From: QANA01 sp963665505
Lineage (GTDB): Bacteria > Bacillota > Clostridia > Christensenellales > Christensenellaceae
Assembly: GCA_963665505.1 (NCBI GenBank)
Contig: OY762275.1
Coordinates: forward strand, 1,178,001 to 1,242,000
Direction of reading: 5' to 3'
DNA: 64,000 bases
In this document: one piece after another, positions 1 to 7,505 of the stretch
How positions within the stretch are numbered: position 1 is the stretch's first letter
Layout: the number at the start of each line of letters is the position of its first letter
Program-made: the position numbers and the translations under genes
Notes under the pieces: generated by a model
What the model was told of the DNA's origin: nothing
The model's input: the letters and a program-made list of their open reading frames with translations, nothing else
Database searches by the model: none

Positions 1-825
1 GAAAGCTCCGCCGACAGGATATTTGAAGTCCTGGATGAAGAGGTGGAACTCAAAGATCCCCCAGCGACCGATAAAACCCTCCGGGATGGTTCCGTCGTAT
101 TCGACAACACTTATTTCAGCTATAGTAAGGGGAGTGAAAAATCGACGTTGGAAGATATCGATCTGACGATCGCTTCGGGCGAGGTGATCGGCATCATCGG
201 CGGCACAGGTTCGGGCAAGACCTCCCTTGTGCAGCTGATCCCACGGTTCTATGACGTTGCGGACGGCAGCGTAAAAGTCGGCGGCAATGATGTGCGGGAA
301 TATACCCGGCACCATCTGCGCGAAAATATCGGTATGGTATTGCAGAAAAACGTATTGTTTTCCGGCACGATTATGGAGAACCTCCGTTGGGGCAACGAAC
401 AGGCAAGCGACGAGGATGTTTATGCGGCGTGCCGGGCGGCACAGGCACATGACTTTATCCTTTCTTTCCCCAAAGGATACGATACGTATCTGGGGCAGGG
501 CGGCGTGAACCTTTCCGGCGGGCAGAAGCAGCGGGTGTGTATCGCGCGGGCGCTTGTCAAAAAGCCTAAAATCATGATCCTCGACGACAGCACCAGCGCA
601 GTGGATACCGATACGGACAGCCGCATCCGGAAGGCCTTCAGGACGAACCTCGCCGGTATGACGACCATCATCATCGCGCAGCGCATCGCCTCGGTCATGG
701 ATGCGGACAGGATCGTGATCCTGGACGAAGGAAAGATCAGGAAGGTCGGTACGCATGCGGAACTGCTCGAATCGAGCGAGATATATAGAGACTTATACGA
801 ATCACAGCAAAAGGGGGTCGCATAA
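1..825 (+). CDS. ABC exporter subunit, C-terminal part (5' end outside window)
   Basis: The frame is open from base 1, so the gene starts upstream and only about 274 residues, essentially the nucleotide-binding domain, are visible. It has Walker A GGTGSGKTS, signature LSGGQ and Walker B ILDD followed by STSAVD. The usual catalytic glutamate after Walker B is aspartate, the hallmark of the degenerate-site half of heterodimeric exporters (TM287, BmrC/LmrC type). The stop TAA lies one base before the ATG of the next gene, which encodes the partner half. By family knowledge the pair exports drugs, lipids or peptides; the substrate cannot be read from sequence. Confidence 0.93.
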   Translation, partial: ESSADRIFEVLDEEVELKDPPATDKTLRDGSVVFDNTYFSYSKGSEKSTLEDIDLTIASGEVIGIIGGTGSGKTSLVQLIPRFYDVADGSVKVGGNDVREYTRHHLRENIGMVLQKNVLFSGTIMENLRWGNEQASDEDVYAACRAAQAHDFILSFPKGYDTYLGQGGVNLSGGQKQRVCIARALVKKPKIMILDDSTSAVDTDTDSRIRKAFRTNLAGMTTIIIAQRIASVMDADRIVILDEGKIRKVGTHAELLESSEIYRDLYESQQKGVA

Positions 826-826
826 T

Positions 827-2713
827 ATGGAGCGCAGATATCCAAGAGGTAGGACGGCCCGCCCTGAAAATATGAAAGGGACGATTGCAAGGATCTTGAA
901 GTACATGTTTTCCTTCAAAACGCATGTCGTCTTTATACTGCTTACCATAACGCTCAACGCGCTTGCGCTGGTCGCCAGTTCTTATTTTATAAAGCCGCTG
1001 ATCAACAATTATATCGTTCCGCTCATCGGCCAGCAAAATCCGGATTTTTCCGGGATGGTGAATATGATCCTGCTGATGGCGGCGATCTACCTGAGCGGCG
1101 CTTTGTCCGGCTATGTTTTTCATAGGCTGATGGTGCATGTTTCCACCGGGACGCTGTACAAGATGCGGATCGACCTTTTTACTAAATTACAGACGCTGCC
1201 TATACAATATTATGATACGCATGTCCATGGCGAGATCATGAGCCGTTTCACAAATGACACGGATACGATGCGGCAGATGCTCAGTATGGTGTTCCCGCAG
1301 GTTTTTTCTTCCATCATATCGGTCGTTGCGACATTCGTCGTCATGTTGACGCTGAGTCTGCCGCTCACCGCCATTGCTATCGGTATGCTGATGGTCATGA
1401 TCTTTTTGATTTATCAGTTGAGCAGCAGGAGCCAGAAATATTTCCGGAAGGTACAGCAAGCGGTCGGCGAGCTGAACGGGTTTTCCGAAGAAATAATTGG
1501 CGGGCAAAAAGAGGTGAAAGTGTTCTGCCGGGAAGAATCGACCAAGGAGCAATTCGAGGTCATAAACGAAACGCTCAGGGAATCCGGGCAGTATGCGCAG
1601 GGGTTCTCGGGCATGATGATGCCCATCATGATGAACCTTTCCTATATCACGTATGCACTTTCCGCGGCGGTAGGCGCACTGATGGCGATCAACGGAAACA
1701 TAGACCTCGGGTCCATCGCTTCTTTTCTGAACTACGCCCGTTCGTTCTCCCGTCCGATCACGCGGCTTTCCAGCCAGATCAACTATGTGTTGGCCGCACT
1801 GGCCGGCGCGGAGCGGGTATTCAAATTGATGGATACGCTGCCCGAAGTGGACCAGGGAAACGTTATGCTGGTCAACGCGGTCGTGGATGACGAAGGCCAT
1901 ATTTCCGAAACAGACAAACGTACGGGCCGCTGGGCATGGAAAGTTCCCCTCAAAGAGGGCGGTTACAGGTATGTGGAGCTCAAGGGAGACGTGCGCTTCG
2001 AAAATGTCGTCTTTGGGTATGAACCGGACAAAACCGTGCTGGACGGTATATCCCTGTATGCCAAACCGGGGCAGAAGATCGCATTCGTCGGCTCCACCGG
2101 CGCAGGCAAAACTACGATCACAAACCTTATCAACCGGTTCTACGATGTGCCCGACGGCAAGATACGCTATGACGGCGTCAATATCAACCGTATAAAAAAA
2201 GCCGACCTGCGGCGTTCGCTCGGCATGGTCCTGCAGGATGTCAACCTGTTTACAGGTACGGTCAAGGACAATATCCGCTTCGGGAACCTGGAAGCGACCG
2301 ACGAACAGATCGTAGAGGCCGCAACGCTTGCCAACGCCGATTCGTTCATCAGGAGGCTTCCCAACGGATACGATACGATGATCGAAGCGAACGGTGCAAA
2401 CTTGAGCCAGGGCCAGCGGCAGCTCATCGCGATTGCGCGTGCGGCTGTGGCGGACCCGCCGGTGCTGGTGTTGGACGAGGCGACAAGTTCCATCGATACC
2501 CGTACGGAACACCTGATCGAAGAAGGGATGGATAAGCTGATGGAGGGCAAGACGGTATTTGTCATCGCCCATAGGCTGTCCACGGTTCGGAACGCCAACG
2601 CGATATTGGTCCTGGAACAGGGAAAGATCATAGAGCGTGGCAACCATGAATCGCTGCTGGCCGCCAAGGGCAGATATTACCAGCTCTATACCGGTATTGC
2701 AGAACTCGAATAA
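827..2713 (+). CDS. ABC exporter, permease-ATPase fusion, partner subunit
   Basis: A 628-residue half-transporter: a long hydrophilic N-terminus, six membrane segments over roughly residues 25-330, then an ATPase domain with Walker A GSTGAGKTT near residue 422, signature LSQGQ and Walker B VLVLDEATS with the catalytic Glu intact. The canonical Walker B here and the degenerate one in the upstream gene match TM287/288-type heterodimers. The ATG at 827 follows the upstream stop by one base, with AAGGGGG as ribosome site; a longer reading frame from 755 overlaps the upstream coding region and is rejected. An insertion between membrane and ATPase domains (about residues 350-390) is typical of this half. 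Confidence 0.95.
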   Translation: MERRYPRGRTARPENMKGTIARILKYMFSFKTHVVFILLTITLNALALVASSYFIKPLINNYIVPLIGQQNPDFSGMVNMILLMAAIYLSGALSGYVFHRLMVHVSTGTLYKMRIDLFTKLQTLPIQYYDTHVHGEIMSRFTNDTDTMRQMLSMVFPQVFSSIISVVATFVVMLTLSLPLTAIAIGMLMVMIFLIYQLSSRSQKYFRKVQQAVGELNGFSEEIIGGQKEVKVFCREESTKEQFEVINETLRESGQYAQGFSGMMMPIMMNLSYITYALSAAVGALMAINGNIDLGSIASFLNYARSFSRPITRLSSQINYVLAALAGAERVFKLMDTLPEVDQGNVMLVNAVVDDEGHISETDKRTGRWAWKVPLKEGGYRYVELKGDVRFENVVFGYEPDKTVLDGISLYAKPGQKIAFVGSTGAGKTTITNLINRFYDVPDGKIRYDGVNINRIKKADLRRSLGMVLQDVNLFTGTVKDNIRFGNLEATDEQIVEAATLANADSFIRRLPNGYDTMIEANGANLSQGQRQLIAIARAAVADPPVLVLDEATSSIDTRTEHLIEEGMDKLMEGKTVFVIAHRLSTVRNANAILVLEQGKIIERGNHESLLAAKGRYYQLYTGIAELE

Positions 2714-2729
2714 AACTAAAATTGCAGCA

Positions 2730-2759
2730 AAAAAAGAGCGGAGAAACCCGCCCTTTTTT
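2730..2759. terminator. Bidirectional terminator between convergent genes
   Basis: An A-run, GC stem (GCGG/CCCGCC) and T-run form a hairpin usable from both strands, between the plus-strand ABC pair and the minus-strand DUF3006 gene. Confidence 0.75.
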
Positions 2760-2768
2760 GCTTGCTTC

Positions 2769-2975
2769 TCATTGCCGCCGGAAGAGCGCTTTTAGTCGCG
2801 CGTCGTTTTTCTGCAGGCGGGACTGTGTTTCTGCCCTGTCTATGGAGATATCCACGACGTCGCCTTCTTTAGGGGATAGTGGCAGGAAGAGAGTTTTGGG
2901 TACCGGCAGGATCGTCTTGTCTTCCATTTCCACCAGTGCGAAATCTCCTTCGAACCGGTCGATCACAACTTTCAT
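2769..2975 (-). CDS. DUF3006 family small protein
   Basis: A 68-residue protein starting MKVVIDRFEGDFALVEMED, the classic DUF3006 opening (a small beta-rich domain of unknown function). The start at 2975 is chosen because AGGAGAAGAC sits just upstream; a longer frame to 3050 overlaps the preceding gene and lacks a ribosome site. It follows the metallo-beta-lactamase gene by 25 bases. DUF3006 genes commonly sit beside ComEC-like hydrolases, and the pairing here fits that. No catalytic residues are evident. Confidence 0.85.
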   Translation of the reverse strand: MKVVIDRFEGDFALVEMEDKTILPVPKTLFLPLSPKEGDVVDISIDRAETQSRLQKNDARLKALFRRQ

Positions 2976-3000
2976 GTCTTCTCCTTTACTTGTCTGTGTG

Positions 3001-4095
3001 TCAATTGGAAAAACAGTGCTGACAAGCGGTGTAGCCCAGGGCGATCGCATCCTTCAGGGCTATTTTCTGCCTGCTTTCCGAGAGATACGGGCAGTCGGCC
3101 CGGTGGTACGTGGTGCCTGTCTTTGTGATATACACATAATCCATCGTGGAAGCTGTGGAAACGGGAAGCTCCCCTTCCTTATCAAAAGAAATGCTGCTTC
3201 CGTCGGACGTGGCGAGGATGGTGCCCAGTTCGTCCGTCCTGTATGTCAGGATACCGTAAGCATACAGCAGATCCAGTGTTTCCGTATGCGGGTGTCCATA
3301 ACTGTTGTCCAGACCGCAGGAAATCACCGCATAAGATGGGTTTACGGCCAGCAGGAACTCTTCCGAAGTGGAAGTGTTGCTGCCATGGTGTCCGATCTTC
3401 AACACGTCGGCGGACAGGTCTTCCGTATCATAGAGGGCCAGGATATCTGCTTCGGCGACGGAAGTGGCATCGCCCATGAATAAGAACGAAGTATCGCCAT
3501 AGGTGAGTTTGAGCACGGCGGAAAAATCGTTCAAATCTTCGTAACTGTTTGTTGCCGGCCCCAAAAAAGTGCAGGCGACGGAAGCGGAAAACTCCACGGT
3601 AACGCCGGATTCCGCCTTGTACAACGGAATTTCTTCGCGTTCGATATAGGTCAGCAGCGCCGTGAACGTGGCCGTGGTGGTGGAAACGTTGGGTATATAG
3701 AGTTTACCGACCGGGTAGTTTTCCAGGATGTATTGTATGCCACCGATATGGTCGGAATGCGGGTGGGTCGCGATAAGTATGTCGATCTCACAAATACCGT
3801 ACGCCGAAAGGACCGTGCCGACCGCTTCCCGCGCGGTCTTTTCACCGGCGTCTATCAGCATGCTGTCTCCTTCTGGTGAGAGAATAAGGATGCTGTCGCC
3901 CTGGCCGACGTCAATAAACACGACTTGCAAAATACCGGCAGAGACGTCGGTTCCGGCGGACGGGTCGTCGGTGTATGCGCCGGCACCGGCGGGAAGTGCG
4001 TCGCCTTCCGGAAATAAGCCGCCCGCACAGGCGGAGAAGAATAAAACGATGCATGTGAGCGTAAACAGGAGAGTCAGCCGTTTTTTGCGTTTCAT
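3001..4095 (-). CDS. Secreted ComEC-like metallo-beta-lactamase lipoprotein
   Basis: A 364-residue protein with a lipoprotein signal (basic start, hydrophobic stretch, lipidated Cys near residue 23 in FFSAC). The hydrolase domain begins near residue 57 with VVFIDVGQGDS and carries the metal motif THPHSDHIGG (His111, His113, Asp115, His116) and GHHGSNTS further on. This matches the soluble hydrolase domain of ComEC/Rec2, which acts on DNA at the cell surface during uptake; here the channel domain is absent. The last 40 residues contain a C-x-x-H/C-x-x-C arrangement (YHRADCPYLS ... ACQHCF) like the zinc tail often joined to such proteins. Likely an extracytoplasmic nuclease or phosphodiesterase. 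Confidence 0.9.
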   Translation of the reverse strand: MKRKKRLTLLFTLTCIVLFFSACAGGLFPEGDALPAGAGAYTDDPSAGTDVSAGILQVVFIDVGQGDSILILSPEGDSMLIDAGEKTAREAVGTVLSAYGICEIDILIATHPHSDHIGGIQYILENYPVGKLYIPNVSTTTATFTALLTYIEREEIPLYKAESGVTVEFSASVACTFLGPATNSYEDLNDFSAVLKLTYGDTSFLFMGDATSVAEADILALYDTEDLSADVLKIGHHGSNTSTSEEFLLAVNPSYAVISCGLDNSYGHPHTETLDLLYAYGILTYRTDELGTILATSDGSSISFDKEGELPVSTASTMDYVYITKTGTTYHRADCPYLSESRQKIALKDAIALGYTACQHCFSN

Positions 4096-4129
4096 GTACG
4101 ATCCTCATTTCCGTTTTTGGGAAAATTTT

Positions 4130-4420
4130 CTAGAAAAAAGCGGGTTTTTGCAATAATGCGTACAAACAAAGCGAAAGCATGATCTGGAAGAAGAGTATCA
4201 ACGGGATGCCCCGGGTGAATTTTTTATGTTTTGTTTTATGATGGAAGGCGTACATGGCGAGGAGTAACCCAAAAGAACCGCCTACTATTGCGAGCGCAAA
4301 GAAGCGGCTCTCACGGATACGCCTGTGCCCGTGTACGGCAAAATATTTGTCCAGCCCGCATAAACAGGCGGAGACCAGATTAATACTGCATAGATAGATA
4401 CCAATATACCGGTAAAGCAT
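4130..4420 (-). CDS. DUF1294 family small membrane protein
   Basis: About 96 residues with three to four hydrophobic segments, and the family features CGLDKYFA near the first helix, RIRES and a central GGSFG. I prefer the ATG at 4420 (MLYRYIGIYL), preceded by GGAGATGG, over an upstream ATG at 4489 whose extra residues do not look membrane-like and have no ribosome site. Function of DUF1294 is unknown. It lies upstream of the ComEC-like gene on the same strand, 34 bases away, and may share its transcript. Confidence 0.8.
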   Translation of the reverse strand: MLYRYIGIYLCSINLVSACLCGLDKYFAVHGHRRIRESRFFALAIVGGSFGLLLAMYAFHHKTKHKKFTRGIPLILFFQIMLSLCLYALLQKPAFF

Positions 4421-4548
4421 AGATCCATCTCCAGTATATACTACTCCCTTTTCCCGCGCAATGCATTCCAAAAAAACTGTTTTATTCACCGGACAGGTAG
4501 GATATACTGCTTTTTAAACCGATAAAAGGGGCGGAGGTCTTTAATAAA

Positions 4549-5097
4549 ATGAACCAGAAGATCATAGAAGTTGCGTGGCAGATAAGGGAAATGCGGGAAA
4601 TCATGAAAAAGATGCCCGGTGAGATCGCGGAGAAAGCGGGCATCCCCATCGAAGAATATAAAAAATATGAGAGCGGGGAATTGGATATCCCCATCAGCGC
4701 GATTTATTCCGCGGCATCCGCGCTGGAGGTCGATCCCACGGTGCTGCTGACCGGCGAGACGCCCCGCATGAAACAGCATACGATCACGCGCAAAGGCAAA
4801 GGAATTTCCATAGAACGCTGCAAGGAATACCGCTTTTCGGCGCTGGCCCATAATTTCATTAACCGGATCATGGACCCGATGATCGTGGAATTGCTGACTA
4901 AAGATACGCCGCCCGAACTGGTGCCGCACAAAGGACAGGAATTCAACTATGTTCTGAAAGGGGAGGTCATTGTCCTGTATGGAGACCACAGATTCCAATT
5001 GTCTCAAGGCGACAGCATTTATTTTGACCCGAAAGTGCCCCATGGCCAGATGACGGAAAAAGGATATGCGAAATTTCTTACGGTGATCATGGATTAA
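4549..5097 (+). CDS. XRE-family regulator with C-terminal cupin domain
   Basis: A 182-residue protein: helix-turn-helix at about residues 10-65 (EIAEKAGIPIEEYKKYESGE), a linker, then a cupin-2 barrel with the conserved pattern around LVPHKGQEFNYVLKGEVIV and VPHGQM. This class binds DNA and senses a small ligand. GGAGGT lies 10 bases before the ATG. Its TAA is followed directly by the ATG of a decayed acyl-CoA synthetase in the same frame, so the two were an operon. In many Firmicutes this regulator type is paired with an AMP-forming acyl-CoA synthetase, so the partner has been lost while the regulator remains intact. Confidence 0.9.
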   Translation: MNQKIIEVAWQIREMREIMKKMPGEIAEKAGIPIEEYKKYESGELDIPISAIYSAASALEVDPTVLLTGETPRMKQHTITRKGKGISIERCKEYRFSALAHNFINRIMDPMIVELLTKDTPPELVPHKGQEFNYVLKGEVIVLYGDHRFQLSQGDSIYFDPKVPHGQMTEKGYAKFLTVIMD

Positions 5098-6152
5098 ATG
5101 ACGGGAGGCTTGCCAAAAGACATTATGGATATCATGCTGAAAAAATATTTGCCACGGACAGAATTTACTTCTTACGAAGACTTCAAAACCAATTACCGGG
5201 TCAATATCCCCCCGGATTTCAATTTTGCCTACGACATCATGGACAGCTGGGCCAGGACCTGTCCGGACGATCCGGCACTGTATTGGTGTGACGAATAGGG
5301 CAACGATACAATTCTCTCGTTTGCCGGGATCAAACGCCTGAGCGATAAGACAGCGAATGCGCTGAAAGACCTGGGGGATACGCAAAGGCGACCGCGTCAT
5401 GCTCCTGTTGATGCAGCGCATAGAAGTCTGGACCTGCATGCTGGCGCTGCAGAAGCCGGATGCCGTTATTATCCCCGTTACCTGCTTGCTTACGGCCAAA
5501 GACATCGTTTATCGGTGCAACCAGGCGGAGATAAAGAGTGGATACTGCGGTCGTGAAGAAACATGTGGAGGAAGCGCTGAAGGCCTGCAGGACGGTCGAA
5601 ACCGTATGCATCGTAGGGGAAAATACGGGCGGCTGCATAGATTTTCGCAAAGCTGTGGAACGGGCGGACGAACATTTTATGCGCCCGACAGGAGAAGATG
5701 CCCTCAAGACATCCGAACCCATGCTCATTTATTTCACTTCCGGAACGGCGGGGATGCCCAAAATGATCCCGCACGATTTTTCTTATCCGCTGGGGCATAT
5801 CGTCACGGCCAGATACTGGCAGCACGCGCGTAAAGGCGCCCGGCATATGGTCTTTGCCGATTCGGGCTGGGCAAAGTTCGACTGGGGGAAAATCTATGGC
5901 CAATGGATATGCGGCGCAGTGACCGCCGCGCCGGACCCCGTCCGGGGGCAGGTAGTCAAGGCGACGATCATCCTGTATAAAAGCTATCGGCCGAGCCAGA
6001 CGCTGAAAAAAGAGATCCAGGACCATGTGAAACGCGTGACGGCACCTTACAAATATCCGCGTATCGTCGAGTTTGTCGAAAAATTGTCCAAAACTGCCAG
6101 TGGAGAAATACGCCGGGTTTCCATCCGGGAAAGAGACCGGCATAAAGAGTAA
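5098..6152 (+). pseudogene. AMP-forming acyl-CoA synthetase, decayed
   Basis: Fragments of one acyl-CoA/medium-chain synthetase lie in order but in different frames. Residues from MTGGLPKDIMD run to a TAG at 5296-5298. The same frame continues the family sequence (GNDTILSFAGIKRLSD) until an extra G near 5373. Frame shifts to MLLLMQRIEVW and again near 5535 to VKKHVEEALKACRTVETV. The last part keeps the AMP-binding signature YFTSGTAGMPKMIPH, then jumps from KIYGQWICGAV directly to DPVRGQVVKATI, so roughly 230 residues of the adenylation core are deleted; the C-terminal APYKYPR motif survives. One nonsense change, two frameshifts and one deletion rule out simple sequencing error. Confidence 0.9.
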
Positions 6153-6212
6153 GTTCATAAAAAATTTCTTGTTTTGCTGTGCCATAGCTCTCGTTTTTTA
6201 CCAGAGGACTTA

Positions 6213-6241
6213 TTGACAATGCCTTTGTCAGAGTATATTAT
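6213..6241 (+). promoter_or_regulatory. Sigma-A promoter for ftsZ
   Basis: TTGACA at 6213-6218, a 17-base spacer, then TATTAT at 6236-6241, about 65 bases upstream of the ftsZ ATG. Confidence 0.8.
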
Positions 6242-6307
6242 TTATATGAATAAGACGTATTTTCAGCAGAGAAAAAATCGGTGCGTTCAGTAACGGGAGG
6301 AAACGGA

Positions 6308-7447
6308 ATGCCTTTGGAATTGGATACCGGAAACGGGAATTTTGCAAAAATAAAAGTAATCGGCGTAGGCGGCGGCGGAAGCAATGCCGTGAACAGAATG
6401 GTTTCCTATGGATTGGAAGGTGCCGAATTTATCGTGGTCAATACCGATAAACAGGCATTGTATTTAAGTAAGGCACCGCAAAAAATCCAGATCGGGGAAA
6501 AGCTCACAAAAGGCCTGGGTTCCGGCGCAGACCCTGAAATAGGGCAGAAAGCAGCAGAAGAGAGCCGGGAAGACCTGGAACAGGCCATCAAGGGAGCCGA
6601 CCTTGTCTTCATAGCCGCGGGACTGGGCGGAGGAACGGGTACGGGCGCCGCGCCCATTATAGCGGATATCGCACGTTCCTGTGAAGCACTGACCGTTGCG
6701 TTTGTCACGATGCCGTTTTGGTTTGAAGGAAAGCCGCGTAACCGGATCGCCGAAGAAGGTTTCCGTAATCTATTGGAGAAAGTGGATAGCATCGTGAAGA
6801 TCCCCAACGACAAACTCCTGGAGATCATGGGGAAAAATACACCGCTGATGGAATCTTTCAGGCTGGCGGATGATGCCCTACGTCAAGGGATACAGGGATT
6901 GACCGAGTTGATTGCCAAGCCGGCGCTCATCAACCTTGACTTTGCCGACGTCCGTTCCGTCATGAAGGAACATGGGACGGCCCATATGGGCATCGGCGTC
7001 GCCTACGGCGACAACAAAGTGGTAGATGCGACAAAGCAGGCGGTTTTAAGCCCGCTGCTCGATACTACAATACAGGGGGCCAAAGGGGTCATCTTCAACA
7101 TCATTATGGACAAGACCTGCGGCCTTGCGGAAATCGAAGAAGCCGTCAAACTGGTGCAGGATGCTGCGGATGAAAACGCAAACATCTTTATCGGTGCGGA
7201 TATCGATATGGAACTGGACGACGAAGTCCGCGTGACCGTGATCGCCACCGGGTTTGGCCAGGAACCTGTTTCCGCTGCGGTGGATGTCCGCAAGACTGTA
7301 AACGAGAAGGTCAGCGGCTATAACAGGAGCACGTTCAGTGCCAGTAAAACGATCGAAGGTAAGAAGTTTGACTATTTGGAGGATGAGGAGCCGGAACTCC
7401 CATTGTTTTTGAAAAAGTCCCCCAAAAGGATCCAAATGGACGATTGA
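6308..7447 (+). CDS. ftsZ: Cell division protein FtsZ
   Basis: A 379-residue tubulin-like GTPase that forms the division ring. The glycine loop GGGTGTG is at residues 107-113 and the catalytic T7 segment reads NLDFADV. The start at 6308 follows ACGGGAGG at a good distance; the in-frame upstream GTG is not needed. The C-terminal linker is short and ends FLKKSPKRIQMDD, a loose match to the usual PxFLRR anchor peptide. It is monocistronic, with its own near-consensus promoter and a strong terminator, not in a mur-fts cluster; whether it is the only ftsZ cannot be judged here. Confidence 0.95.
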   Translation: MPLELDTGNGNFAKIKVIGVGGGGSNAVNRMVSYGLEGAEFIVVNTDKQALYLSKAPQKIQIGEKLTKGLGSGADPEIGQKAAEESREDLEQAIKGADLVFIAAGLGGGTGTGAAPIIADIARSCEALTVAFVTMPFWFEGKPRNRIAEEGFRNLLEKVDSIVKIPNDKLLEIMGKNTPLMESFRLADDALRQGIQGLTELIAKPALINLDFADVRSVMKEHGTAHMGIGVAYGDNKVVDATKQAVLSPLLDTTIQGAKGVIFNIIMDKTCGLAEIEEAVKLVQDAADENANIFIGADIDMELDDEVRVTVIATGFGQEPVSAAVDVRKTVNEKVSGYNRSTFSASKTIEGKKFDYLEDEEPELPLFLKKSPKRIQMDD

Positions 7448-7462
7448 TCTATACAATAGGGA

Positions 7463-7490
7463 GGCCGGCTGAGAAGCCGGCCTGTTTTTT
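7463..7490 (+). terminator. Rho-independent terminator of ftsZ
   Basis: Perfect 8-bp stem GGCCGGCT/AGCCGGCC with a GAGA loop, followed by TGTTTTTT. Confidence 0.92.
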
Positions 7491-7505
7491 CTCAAGAGGT
7501 TTCTA

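Noticed and set aside
1187..2647. Long minus-strand frame (486 codons) inside the ABC exporter gene
   Set aside because: It mirrors a well-supported ABC transporter, has no family motifs and no ribosome site.
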